From Selaginella moellendorffii (taxonomy: Eukaryota; Streptophyta; Lycopodiopsida; Selaginellales; Selaginellaceae), in the NCBI RefSeq assembly GCF_000143415.4, contig NW_003314296.1, positions 539,645 to 603,644 of the forward strand: DNA of 64,000 bases, read 5' to 3'. A program made the translations under genes and the position numbers. Shown piece after piece: positions 46,221 to 55,882 of this stretch (position 1 is the stretch's first letter; every line of letters begins with the position of its first letter). The notes below the pieces were generated by a model. It had not been told where the DNA came from. It ran no database searches and saw only the letters and a program-made list of their open reading frames with translations.

Positions 46221-47039
46221 ATGGGTTTCAGTGTGCACGTCCTTGACGCTGTGGAGCAGCACACGCACACGGTCATTCTTCTCCACGGCCGCGGCAGCAA
46301 CGCGGAGGAGTTTGTGGAAGACCTCCAAGGTATGACCACGTCCAGCGGGCAGTCGCTGTTTGCCCACTTCCCAGGCGTTCGCTGGGTGTTCCCAAGCGCG
46401 CAAACTCTCTGGTCGAGCCAGTTCTTGGAGGCGATGAGCGCCTGGTTTGATGCGCCGTCGCTGACGGACATGAGCAAGAACAAGCACCTCCAGGTCCCCG
46501 GATTGAAGAGCTCGGTGGAGTTCGTGCGTGGGGTGATCCAAGACGAGGTCGCGCGTCTCGGTGGTGACGCCGCCAAGGTGGTGCTGGGCGGTATCAGCCA
46601 GGGACAAGCCACGGCGCTCCACGTCCTGCTGGGAGGAAGCCACAAGCTCGGGGGATTCGTGGGTGCTAGCGGATGGCTTCCTTTCGTGGACGAAGTGGAA
46701 GAACTCGGTTCTCTCGCAGAGGTCTCTTCCCATTTTCGTGGAAAGCTTGGGCTGGAATTGGACGAAGAGATTCAAGGTGGTGGGGTTGAGGAGACGCCGG
46801 TTTTCCTGGGACATGGCACCGACGATGAGATGGTGGACGTGAAGTTTGGGAGGCAAGCGCGTGACGTGCTCAAGGCTGCGAAGGTGAAGAACTTGACGTG
46901 GAAGGAGTACGTGGGTGCCGAGCTTGACGGGCACTGGTTCAAGGAGCCGGAAGAAATGGACGACATTGTGGCATTCCTCAGGGACTGCTTTGTTGATTCC
47001 TTGGGTAGTGATCTCAAACAAAGTTCCATGGAGTGGTGA
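46221..47039 (+). CDS. Acyl-protein thioesterase / carboxylesterase-like alpha/beta hydrolase, intronless
   Basis: Serine hydrolase of the phospholipase/carboxylesterase (abhydrolase_2) family, which cleaves thioesters such as palmitoyl-cysteine on proteins, or small esters. 272 residues. VILLHGRGSNAEEF (18-31) is the oxyanion strand, GISQG (124-128) carries nucleophile Ser126, GHGTDDEMV (197-205) carries the acid, most likely Asp202, and LDGHWF carries His238; the triad is complete. No signal peptide, so cytosolic. Relatives are about 220-250 residues; the extra length lies between strands before residue 100 and at the C-terminus. The usual H(S/T) around the catalytic His is HW here, which suggests a subfamily with altered specificity. 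Single exon, GC-rich. Confidence 0.9.
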   Translation: MGFSVHVLDAVEQHTHTVILLHGRGSNAEEFVEDLQGMTTSSGQSLFAHFPGVRWVFPSAQTLWSSQFLEAMSAWFDAPSLTDMSKNKHLQVPGLKSSVEFVRGVIQDEVARLGGDAAKVVLGGISQGQATALHVLLGGSHKLGGFVGASGWLPFVDEVEELGSLAEVSSHFRGKLGLELDEEIQGGGVEETPVFLGHGTDDEMVDVKFGRQARDVLKAAKVKNLTWKEYVGAELDGHWFKEPEEMDDIVAFLRDCFVDSLGSDLKQSSMEW

Positions 47040-47140
47040 TCCGAACCAGTGAAGCTATATTTCCATTTGAGTGGGTGATCCAAACAAGTGAAGCTATAGT
47101 TCTCAAAATAAGTGAAGCTATAATTCCATTTTCCTTGTGA
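47040..47140 (+). repeat. Short tandem repeats in the hydrolase 3' UTR
   Basis: 'aagtgaagctata' or a close variant occurs three times (near 47050, 47090 and 47110), twice inside a longer 'gtgatccRaacMagtgaagctat' unit about 40 bp apart. Local slippage or unequal exchange. Confidence 0.6.
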
Positions 47141-47172
47141 ACTCTTCCAGATTTGAATTTTAGGGCTTGGCT

Positions 47173-48829
47173 ATGGCCGTGTGGAGCTGGGGGGCGGGAA
47201 CGCAGCGCCAGCTTGGATTGGGGACGATGATCGACGCACTGCTGCCACAAGCCACCACTTCGAATTCTGGACATGGCTTGTGGAGGCGCCCATGCCGCAG
47301 CGATTTTGGGTATGGTTTTCGCGAGATTTTGTTTGACTCTGGATTGATCTCTCTTGTATGGAGATGGAGGACGTGTGGCGACGTGGGGGCGAGGATGCTG
47401 CCGCTGTTGTTGTTCTTCCAAGTGTAGTAGAATTTTTTGGAGGTCACAAAGTTTGCGAAGTAGCTGCTGGATGAAACCACACCGCATTTCTCACTGGTAA
47501 GATAGATCAATTCTCTTCTTCTTTCTTTGTGACTTTTCTTCTTTTCTTTTCCCTCCAAGAATCCGGGGAGCTTTTCACCTGTGGAGATGGAGCTTTTGGA
47601 CAACTCGGCCATGGAGACTTTGTAAGTCGACGAACTCCCTGTAAAGTTCTGGCTCTTTCCAATGCTTTCAAAGTTGCGCCACACACTGGTTCTCTACGGT
47701 AAAAATTTCCTTCTTGCTTGCTTGCGTGCTTTGCATCCAAGTCGTGAGTGAATCTATGTATCTGTTTCTTTCTCTTTTATCTTCTGACAATGAGGGATGC
47801 AGGAGAAGGTGACGGCCGAGTTGTCAAAGCTTTTGGACTAGCCAAGCGTGGTCAGCTCGGCAGCCTTTCGTCCAAAGAGCTTAACAAATTGGCTTCTCCA
47901 CTAGCGATTCCATCGCTCGACTCCTACAGTGTTTCGATTGTGGCAGCAAATGGAGACCACAGTGCAGCTTTGAGTGGTGAGTCCTCAAAGAAAATTTGTT
48001 TCTCCAGGAAATCTTTTCGGGGCAATCTGCTGTGAAAGCAACCTCTCCAATGAAGGGAATCTGTGAGAGATGATGAGATTGAGCCATTTTTTCTGATTAT
48101 GCTCCTTGTTTTTTGATCCAGAAGCTCTTAAATTCTCCACATCAAATGCACCAGCTACATTTACTCAGTTGATGACAGAGATATTTAAGCATTATTTTCA
48201 TGAGTTTGTGGAGATTTTTTTGGACGATATTCTTGTTTTCAACAAGAATATGGAAGAGTATAAAGTGTATCTTTTGGCAGGCAATGGCCAACTTTATTTC
48301 TGGGGAAAAGCATTTGATGATCAATCAAGTGCTTACGTACCATTCCTCGCAAGCGAAGAGCTTAAGTTCCACCAAGTTTCTCTCAGCTAGAACAATGGCC
48401 TTGGTCTTACAGGTACCACACCCAGGTACCATTTTAACCCGTTTGTGCAAGCAGTGTCTTGCAGAGGACGAGGAAGCTATTTCTTGGGGGACTAATCGGC
48501 ATGGTCAAGTCGGATCCTCTAGATGGTTCGTGTTTTCCTTTATTTCTTTGTTTGTTTCAAAACAAGAATATGATCTGTGACAAATGTTGCAGCATAAGCG
48601 AAAGGTCGAACATCAAGTTTTACAGAGTACAAGGGTTGGAAAAATACAGAGTAGTTTCCATATCTGCTGGATCCAAGCACTCTGCCGCTGTTGATGGTTT
48701 GTGGAGAGCTTTGATCTTTTTATTCATGCTAAAGGCCTAATGTTTTCAGCTGCTGGTGACCTGTATACATGGGGATGGGGCGAACACAGGCAGCTTGGGC
48801 TTGGCCATTTCAGCGACGAGAGGTAGTAA
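47173..48829 (+). pseudogene. RCC1-repeat (regulator of chromosome condensation-like) gene, degenerate
   Basis: Blade sequences of an RCC1 propeller lie in order with short introns: VWSWGAGTQRQLGLG (47179), GHKVCEVAAG (near 47443), GELFTCGDGAFGQLGHGDF (near 47566), ANGDHSAALS (near 47947), GQLYFWGKA (near 48285), EAISWGTNRHGQVGSS (near 48473), SISAGSKHSAAVD (near 48659) and AGDLYTWGWGEHRQLGLGHFSDE (near 48755). An in-frame TGA (47472-47474) replaces a glycine codon in VAAGGNHT, the first blade runs into unrelated sequence, and the frame stops after about five partial blades where RCC1 proteins have seven. I call it a pseudogene; a rescued splice form cannot be excluded. Confidence 0.75.
48121..48262 (+). 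mobile_element. Gypsy reverse transcriptase fragment inside an RCC1 intron
   Basis: Reads SNAPATFTQLMTEIF followed by FLDDILVFNKNMEEY, the RT catalytic region (motif LDD here), flanked on both sides by RCC1 exon sequence. It lies inside one intron: the RCC1 frame leaves at about 47977 and resumes at 48282 after TTTTGGCAG. It is an open frame of about 50 codons ending at the splice acceptor and could be exonised. Confidence 0.8.
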
Positions 48830-49540
48830 AATATGGACAATGCCAAAGAAGTCGTGTATGTTGTGGCAGTGGCTTCACATTTGCATTTTGTAGGACATTG
48901 TTATAACTTCGGTATACTCTGTAAACATTTGCTTATTAAAAATCTAAAATTTTCTTACCTTTAAGAGTTACTGTAATTTAGTATCAACCTTCATGTGGTT
49001 TAAAGTTTAACCATAAACTTATATTTTACTGTATTTGGGAAAATAAATTTAACTTTCCATTATTAATCTCATGGAATATAACCTATCTATTATTTAGGTC
49101 CATGCTTACGGTGCAACTCAGAAAGATTTGAAATACGTGATACTCGGTGAAGTACAGCATTTGCCATTAGCGGGTACTCCAAACTCTTCAAACTCATGGC
49201 TTTCTTACGTGCCAGAGTGTAGCATACAATTCAATTCTAACATCATATTCTAGATTGGGCCACATAGAACTCACTAAAGCTATCCAGAAGGGAATCTGGT
49301 ATCTTGGATCTCACTAATGGCAGCATATACCTAAACTAGGCAGCATGTGGATGAGTTGAGATTATTCTTGGAGCTCTCCCTGGTTGAGATTCTGTACTCT
49401 CTGTGGTAAAAAATGACGCATCGAAAGGAATGTCCATCGTCCGGGTACGCAGTACGCTGAAACCAGGGCTAGAACAAGGCTGGCGGGATACTTGAAAGAT
49501 GCCGAAGTCTAGACTGAGGATTCTTCGTCAATGCAATGGC
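48830..49540. other. Spacer, partly transposon debris
   Basis: No gene seen. It grades from AT-rich into the copia remnant. Confidence 0.45.
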
Positions 49541-50430
49541 TCCTTGATCATCACAATGAAGGACTTTGCCTCTGCCTGCTCGTAATTTAGTCTGTTGAGA
49601 AAAGTCTTAAGCCAAAGGATTTCCTTGGCTATTTACTCTGCCTCTTTATTTGAAAGTGCTATGATCAGGCTACTTTATATAACACCCTGGCTGAAGACAT
49701 AGTCAGAAGTTGATTTGCGCTGATCAACTTCCCTTGCTTAATCTGCATCCAGGAATCCCTAGAGCTTGAGTTGAGGTTGCTCTTGTTTTATGTAGCACAA
49801 AACATAAGCAACTGTCCCCTTCAGGTAACAACACACTTGCTTAACTGCTTGCCTTGGAAGCCGGGATTTGCTAGGAACTGTGAAAACACTCCCACTAAAT
49901 AGGTGATGTTTGGCGTAATACAGACCTTGATGTCTTGCTGGTTGGTGTCCCCAAGCTATTGATGGCATGTCTGGAAATCTACTTCTTTCCTTACGTCCAC
50001 TCTGGCTGCACCACTTCAACATTCAGATGATACAACTTAGTATATCTCCTCCCACACGCAATTGTATTTCCTACTGAGTTTGCAATCATACATATCTACT
50101 TCTTGAAAGTGATGTCCAAGTCAGGATAGTCAAAATAATGTCTTGTTTACCCCAGAAACATAGTAAACATTATGTACACTGACAATCTACTCTGATGGAA
50201 GCTTGATGTAAATCATGCAAACTCTCTCCACCTTGTGCGAGTAATCATCCCTAGGAAAATCCTTCTATTTCCTGGAACTGATTTAAGTCCTGGTGATGTT
50301 TGGATTGCCGTCCATTGCCGTAGTTTGATCCCCCCTCTCGACCATGAGAAATTTTTATTTGCTTGAGAGCGTTGCAGCAAGGGGCAATCCCACGGTTCCA
50401 CCACCCAAGATTATATATTCCGTAGAGATT
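49541..50430 (-). mobile_element. Ty1/copia retrotransposon remnant
   Basis: The minus strand reads AVKQVCCYLKGTVAYVLCYIKQ (49770-49860), then an RNase H stretch with GFLDAD, RKSTSDYVF and ALSNKEAE (about 49770 down to 49590), the order and motifs of copia pol 3' ends. Near 50213-50404 is a frame with an NFSWSRGG segment that may be from gag. It carries several stops. No LTRs were identified. Confidence 0.7.
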
Positions 50431-50829
50431 GATAAAAAAAAACCAATGTCTGGGCTAGAAGAATGTAGGCAACGATCGAGCCCATGTGCAAATATTTAAT
50501 GGAAGAAAAGCTCGCTTAGAAAACCATATATCTAGAGTGATCTATCCACGCTTAATAAAAAACGTGATGTTGTTGCTACCAAAAAGATTGTTGTGACCTT
50601 TCTACTGACTTTCAAGACAATTCGACACCGGGTTTCTGTGAAGACGTGCGGGATCCCAAGTAGGATTTCTGTCTATGCATTGTGAGTTGGCTAGGTGCGC
50701 TAGAATTTGATCAGGTTCTCGCTGTACTTGCATTTCCGGTGCCAATCTGGAATGGCTCAACAGGGTACTGGCCGGGATTGTGCTTCGTTGGAGAGGAATA
50801 ACTTCGTCTACATTGTCAGCCTGTGAACC

Positions 50830-51640
50830 GTACGCGACTCAAGGCAGTGGTGGATCCACGAGCAGCTCGTCCAGATGCGGATCGCCGAGCACCTGTAGGA
50901 CTGCACAGGTCTTATGACTCCCAGAGCAAACTATCTCGTCAACTCTTCGCTGGTGTGCAAGCTTGGATGATGTTCGAGGCTCACAGTGGTCCAGTTTTGA
51001 AGCAAGATGATATAGCAGCATACAGCGGCCATTCCAGTCTGAAAGCCCTGGAGTCCACGAAGATCGTGGCTGATGCCATTAGCTGCGTTGCGCAAGATGT
51101 ACGCACTCGTGGACATGCATGGAATTAAGTGTGGCTGTGGCCCGGCCCCCCGGAAGGTGTTTGACAATATGGGGTAGAAGAACGAGCTCTGCTCTACAGC
51201 ATAGCTATACAAGAATATTAGTGAATTAGTGTTTGGGTTGCGTACGGAAATGCTTGTTTCATACGAGATGGGATTGCGATTCCAATAGCTGAAGATCCTC
51301 TCTTCTGGGAAGATCTGGCTGCGTGAAAGAAGCCCTGAAAGAAGACAAGGAGAACAAGCTGCCAGACGGAAACCGCTCCAGAAAGTTTCACGACACAATT
51401 TCATCAGGAGAAGATGTTTACAGTGTCGCACCTCTATCTCATCAACTGCTTTAGAGTTTTTGGTAACTCTCCAGCTGAAAATGCATCTATTAATGCCTTT
51501 TCAATCTCTATAGGGAGGGAAGGCTTTGTCACCGCCGGACTTCTTAAGTTTGGATCATACGAGGACTCCAAACCCCACAGAATGCACTATACTATGCGAT
51601 CAGGCCTACAAGTTGTCAAAGGTCTACTTCAATTTTAACA
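50830..51640 (+). pseudogene. Possible pentatricopeptide-repeat (PPR) gene relic
   Basis: Plus-strand sequence near 51097-51190 reads LVDMHGIKCGCGPAPRKVFDNM followed by a stop and KNE, close to the LVDMY.KCG..ARKVFDNM..KN pattern of plant PLS-type PPR proteins, which bind organelle RNA. The preceding frame (NYLVNSSLVCKLG, near 50927) fits the same repeat. Stops are frequent and no start is visible. The minus strand also has an open frame of 166 codons, without domain support. Moderate confidence only. Confidence 0.45.
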
Positions 51641-51879
51641 TTTGAGCATAAGTCAACAGCATCACCACCCAAGAACATGTTTTTGGCAGTGTGATCATTT
51701 GGTAGAACTCCCAAGCTTCTTCACGGCTGCTGAGCTTTGCATAGGTACTGGCCTTTACATTTTCTCCTGACGAACTTAAAGTATGCAATGTACTTCCAGC
51801 ATTATAGTTGGGATCACAAGAACTGCCTTATAGCTGTGTTCTCTTAGATAGCCTTTCCATAAATACAAAACTACTTCTA
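51641..51879. other. Spacer before the tRNA
   Basis: No feature recognised. Confidence 0.4.
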
Positions 51880-51962
51880 GTCAGAAGTGGGATATGAACC
51901 CACGCCCTCGTGAGAGGAGCAGAACTTGAGCCTGCCGCCTTAGACCGCTCGGCCATCCTGAC
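51880..51962 (-). tRNA. trnL-CAA: tRNA-Leu(CAA), possibly degenerate
   Basis: 83 nt on the minus strand. Acceptor strands GTCAGGA and TTCTGAC pair over 7 bp; the D-arm region is TGGCCGAGCGGTCTAAGGCG; the anticodon stem is GCAGG/TCTGC around loop CTCAAGT, anticodon CAA (reads UUG); a long variable arm follows, and the T-stem is GTGGG/CCCAC. Most plant tRNA-Leu(CAA) genes have an intron; this one has none. The T-loop is TTCATAT instead of TTCGAAT, changing two highly conserved positions of the B-box (57 and 58), and the discriminator base reads T, not A. It may therefore be a pseudogene. Confidence 0.75.
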
Positions 51963-52054
51963 ATTACATGTCTACAGCGAGAGAGTTTTACCTAGCAATG
52001 GTTGAATGCATGAAGCATTCAACCACTTGGCAATGCATGCTGGAGTGTTACATA

Positions 52055-52062
52055 ATATATAA
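52055..52062 (+). promoter_or_regulatory. TATA box of the small secreted protein gene
   Basis: ATATATAA 65-73 bp before the ATG at 52128, a normal plant distance. Confidence 0.6.
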
Positions 52063-52127
52063 GGCCTCTAAGGTCTAGCGATTATTCAGCAAGAATTGAT
52101 CGAGTTCTATTAACCTCTACCGCAATA

Positions 52128-52463
52128 ATGAAGGCTGCTTTGGTGTTGTTTCTGGTGTTGGCCTTTGCCACTCTCCAGATAGCAGTCTCTTCTTCTTCTT
52201 TGGGCAGACGGGAGCTCTTGTCTGTGGATGATGGTGTTGCTGATCAGGATTCATCAATGGTAGAATCAGAGTCTACAATGCATCCCCTTGAGATGGATGG
52301 TGATCATGAAGATGGGGTTCATGGCCAAAGCAAGCACAAGAGGAGCAACAACAACAACAATAACATCAACATCAATATCAACATTTGCAGGAAGAAGTCT
52401 ATGGATCATGAAGATTCAAAGCATACGGACAAGGAGGACGAGAAGAAAGGGTTCCATTTTTAG
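52128..52463 (+). CDS. Small secreted protein, unknown function
   Basis: 111 residues, one exon, with a TATA box upstream and AATAAA at 52498. Residues 1-21 are a clear signal peptide with likely cleavage after IAVSS or nearby. The mature part is acidic and histidine-rich (DGDHEDGVHGQSKHKR), has an Asn/Ile run (residues about 74-87), and ends in a charged tail with KGFHF. Basic sites (GRRELL near residue 26, KHKR near 72) could be cut by proteases, so a processed peptide hormone or a metal-binding secreted protein are both possible. I do not recognise the family. It has one cysteine. Confidence 0.75.
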   Translation: MKAALVLFLVLAFATLQIAVSSSSLGRRELLSVDDGVADQDSSMVESESTMHPLEMDGDHEDGVHGQSKHKRSNNNNNNINININICRKKSMDHEDSKHTDKEDEKKGFHF

Positions 52464-52503
52464 TGTAGAGATGATGATCCTCCATCATTTGTAGATCAAT
52501 AAA

Positions 52504-53411
52504 ACCGTCTTGCGTACGAAGATCTTCACGATTTTAAGGAGCTCAAATTAACAAACCCTGGAATAAAGACCCAATGGTTTGCATCAGTTTTAGCACCAAA
52601 TTTACCACCATGCATTTATTGGGCAAGTACTAGTCTTACAACTTTTGGCGTTTCAGATCTTTTAAATCGTCTTCTAGAGAAGATCTGCTCAAGAGGCTGC
52701 AGTTTTGGCAGTGAGAAATGCAACAGGACACGTCCGCCACCAGGCCAAAGCGACCACTCGATTTGCTCGATTCTCCTGCGCTGCTTCTTCATGCTCTACT
52801 ATGCTGTTTTGTAGTTTTCTTGGAGCTGGATAACAAAGGAAAATCTCCTGATGAGATTTTTTTTTTCCTTCCACATAAAGGAAGCACTATAAATTTCTGG
52901 CCTATCCTGATTGGAGCGAATGATCTCAAACACCCAAGCAATGAAAGTGACGACTTTCCGAGTCTCTGCCTTCACACCCAAGCAATGAAAGTGACGACTT
53001 TCCGAGTCTCTGCCTTTGGATGTACAACCATCTTTACATAATTATTAACTTTTGAAACACTAGTATAAATGCCAAAGCAAGAAGGTAATAAATAATACTA
53101 AACATAAATAACATTATTATTCCTCTATGTAACACATTATTTTTATGACCAAGGTAGTATTGAAGAATACTATCACTATTTTTTGGATTTACAAAAATTT
53201 ATAAGGAACCAAAGAAATTTTTTTAATATTTAATTATAAAAGGAACTAAAGTGCACCCTTTAAAATTTTTTAGCATGAATTTAATCATTTTTAAGTTTTA
53301 GTTTTAAAATTAATCCAAGACTTAATCTGGGTAATAAATAAAGGTTTGATGTTTGAATCCTATAGTAGCAAATATATGCATGGAAAGATGTGATATTAAT
53401 AAATAAATAAA
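52504..53411. other. Spacer, AT-rich toward the right
   Basis: Contains the 44-bp tandem duplication listed separately. The right half is AT-rich and empty. Confidence 0.5.
52930..53017 (+). repeat. Perfect 44-bp tandem duplication
   Basis: 52930-52973 is repeated directly at 52974-53017, apparently without mismatches; units begin 'acacccaagcaatgaaag'. Identity suggests a recent event. Confidence 0.9.
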
Positions 53412-54272
53412 TTGCTACGGTTGCATGTAGTAACATTTAATTTGCTTAATAGTAGTTTTGATCATATAAAGTTTATAATTATAAGCATGTTTGTAATTTA
53501 TAAACACAAGATTAATATTATGGCATATCAAGCATTAGATGATAGAATAAAAAGGGTAGAAAAAGATGACGATATCAGGCTTTCCAATCTTTGCTTGCCT
53601 TGTCCAAGTATTTTTCTTTCTTTTGTGACCAGGACTCCGATACTTGGCATGTCGGCACTGGTGCTGGCCACTGGTCTTACAGAAGAACAGCACCTATACC
53701 TTCAGCAGTTATGATATGGTAAGAAAGTGTCTATGGTTTAAGCTGTGCTGGACTTCTCGTTTTGTGGGCAACTTTAGAGTACTGAGTCGTTCAAAGCTCT
53801 CGTACTTGAAACGTCAGCTTTCTTTCTCAAGTGTGGAAAATAGAGTTTCTGGTCCCAATGGTTATAATATGTTCCAAGGTTTGCAAAGGCGCCTAAAGAT
53901 CCGCAACCTCTAGCTACACCTGAAGTTTAGCACAAATGAGGACCACACTTGTGAATGTATAACTTTATGACGTACTTGTCAAGCTCTTCCTCGTTGCTAA
54001 AGGCATATCCCAGGACGTTCCGCGTCGAGAGCAAGAGTGTTCCAACTAGGCAGGAATCCACAAGTCCAATGCTAATTGTCACACACACTGTGGTCTTTGC
54101 GGACTGGGTTCATTTGACACTCGAGTGCAAGTAAAAAAACAGATAGAAACCTCTCTTATCTCCATAATAAACCATATATTGGAAACTAATTGTCATGCAT
54201 CTCAGTTTTCTGTCTCTTTTCAGGGTCTGTGGATTGGAATAGTTTGTGGCATTGCAACTCAAACGAAGGATC
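53412..54272. pseudogene. Scrambled mosaic of MATE and histidine-kinase gene pieces
   Basis: Blocks in order: 53412-53560 matches 43577-43740 (plus); about 53600-53692 matches the HK intron 1/exon 2 junction at 57610-57712 (plus, 9-nt deletion); 53693-53860 matches the MATE exon 2 end, intron 2, exon 3 and intron 3 (37138-37330, plus); 53861-53925 matches MATE exon 6 (37766-37831) inverted; 53945-54125 matches MATE exon 5 (37474-37680) inverted; 54190-54272 matches the MATE intron 6/exon 7 junction (37910-37985, plus). Introns are kept, so this was copied from DNA, not mRNA. No continuous frame survives. Confidence 0.88.
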
Positions 54273-54729
54273 AAGTGAAACGTTTGCAACACTTGGGAAC
54301 CATGTTGATGTGGTCTGCTTGGCTGTAGAATCTAGTTTTAGGCTCTGGGACTAAACTCAATTCTTCCCTATGGTCGTGTTTGCCAATTTCAGGCACTACT
54401 TGAATGGAAAATACATTGCACATTAATCAACTCAACCTTGAAGATTCCATAGAGCACATCGCAAAATGAGCTAAAACACACAAATCAATTGCGTGACGTG
54501 AGCTGACACATAAGCTGCATAACCATGTCAGCAACATGAACCCAGGGACGGAAGGACCATAAAACAGAGGCGGCCGCAAAGCTGAATGTGAGTGATGGAT
54601 TGTTTTAGTGGTCCAAATTTAGAAGATGTTCATTAAAATACAAGACAAAATTACCAAACGCGTGCCGATAAATGTACAGTGCATTGGCAAGCTCTGTTCA
54701 CATGAATCTGCATTGTGCCAAAAGACCTC
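54273..54729. other. Promoter side of the jacalin-aerolysin gene
   Basis: No gene seen. The open frame from 54626 runs through the TATA box and is not used as the start. Confidence 0.5.
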
Positions 54730-54736
54730 TATAAAA
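54730..54736 (+). promoter_or_regulatory. TATA box of the jacalin-aerolysin gene
   Basis: TATAAAA about 110 bp before the ATG at 54842, which favours that start over the earlier in-frame ATG at 54626. Confidence 0.7.
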
Positions 54737-54841
54737 CGGGCTGCCAAGCAGCATTGGCTCAGGACTTCATTGGTTGAGCAGTTCAACCCTTTCTTGACGA
54801 TCATCCATTATAGATATTGCATTTGCTTGATTTGCGCCAAC

Positions 54842-55807
54842 ATGTCTGTGATTGTAGATGTTACCATGGTTGGGGGCCCTTACGGTAGCCAATACCAGGA
54901 AGTCCAAGCCTGGAAGGTCGGGAAACTCATCACCAAGCTCACCGTTTTCAAGCAGGAGAACAGAGTGAGAGGTGCCTACGTGTGGAAGAATGGAGAGGGC
55001 CAGTACGATGGAGCCACTTTCGGTGTTGCTGCTGGAGATTCAGACACCTTTGAGTTCCAGCCCGGCGAGCGCATCACCTCCATGTCACTCTGGCCTGGAA
55101 GATGGGGACCAAATAATCACGTCCGAGCAGGCCACATCTGGTTCACCACCAGCAACGGTCGCAACTTCGATGCGGGGCCTGGCAAGTGGGGCAGTGAAAC
55201 CAAACTTGACGTTGGGTCGGGCTACCTGGTTGGCGTGGAAGCTATTACCGGTTCAGACATTAACAAGTGGGGCTTTGTCTTCCTCAAGCCGCTGCTTCTC
55301 CTCACTCTCACTGATGTGGAGTACCCCAGCCTCAATGAGATGGGTGGTGTTGTACCCGTCACCCTTGACAGTCTCGACGAGACTAACGACAGCAAGAATT
55401 CCGACCTCAATTGGACTCTGGAAGGCTCCAAGAGCGAGACAATCTCATGGGAGTTTTCCAAGGCTGAGGGCCTCACTGCAACTGTAGGCTTTCAGGTTTC
55501 TGCTGGGATTCCAGAGATTGGACTCGGAGAAACAGGGAGCTTCCAGTGGGAGGTGAGCAATTCAACCACCAGGACAGCCAGCCACAGCCAGGTGACTGAT
55601 CTCAAGTGGTCAACAGGCGGTGTTCTGCGGCCCGGTGAGAGGGTTACTGCATCTGCTCTCACCCAGGTGGGCAAACTTTCCAACTTGTTTTACAATGGTA
55701 CCATTGTGATCAAAACCCAAGACAGCCACTGCTACAGCTACCCTGTAAGTGGGGTGTATTCGGGTGCAACAGTGACCAACGTCCAGGTTGCTGTTGACGT
55801 TAAGTGA
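54842..55807 (+). CDS. Jacalin-like lectin fused to an aerolysin-type pore-forming module
   Basis: 321 residues, single exon. Residues 1-150 form a jacalin/beta-prism lectin (GGPYGSQ near 11-17, FQPGERITSMSLW near 72-84, WFTTSNGRNFD near 100-110), expected to bind glycans. Residues about 150-321 have the long beta-strand pattern of the aerolysin superfamily with alternating Ser/Thr/Glu and a GIPEIGLGETGSF stretch near 230, like natterin/Dln1-type proteins, in which a jacalin lectin precedes an aerolysin module. No signal peptide, so made in the cytosol or exported unconventionally. The likely role, by analogy with relatives, is defence against microbes or herbivores; activity is not shown by sequence. 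No breaks were seen. The start follows the TATA box at 54730; the polyA signal is at 55877. Confidence 0.88.
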   Translation: MSVIVDVTMVGGPYGSQYQEVQAWKVGKLITKLTVFKQENRVRGAYVWKNGEGQYDGATFGVAAGDSDTFEFQPGERITSMSLWPGRWGPNNHVRAGHIWFTTSNGRNFDAGPGKWGSETKLDVGSGYLVGVEAITGSDINKWGFVFLKPLLLLTLTDVEYPSLNEMGGVVPVTLDSLDETNDSKNSDLNWTLEGSKSETISWEFSKAEGLTATVGFQVSAGIPEIGLGETGSFQWEVSNSTTRTASHSQVTDLKWSTGGVLRPGERVTASALTQVGKLSNLFYNGTIVIKTQDSHCYSYPVSGVYSGATVTNVQVAVDVK

Positions 55808-55876
55808 GCCTGTGTGTGGAATTATATATGTATTTCTGGGGTACAGCCAGACTGAGCTTGTACCACAATAAGATTC

Positions 55877-55882
55877 AATAAA
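55877..55882 (+). terminator. Polyadenylation signal of the jacalin-aerolysin gene
   Basis: AATAAA 70 bp after the stop codon, in an AT-rich 3' flank that continues into a (TA)n run at 55917-55932. Confidence 0.6.

Noticed and set aside
48511-48523. Vector polylinker (GGATCCTCTAGA resembles a cloning site)
   Set aside because: Only 12 bases match and the sequence codes the conserved HGQVGSS of an RCC1 blade in frame with its neighbours.
54626-54841. Longer N-terminus for the jacalin-aerolysin protein
   Set aside because: This stretch contains the TATA box and lacks similarity to the family; the ATG at 54842 starts directly before the jacalin fold.
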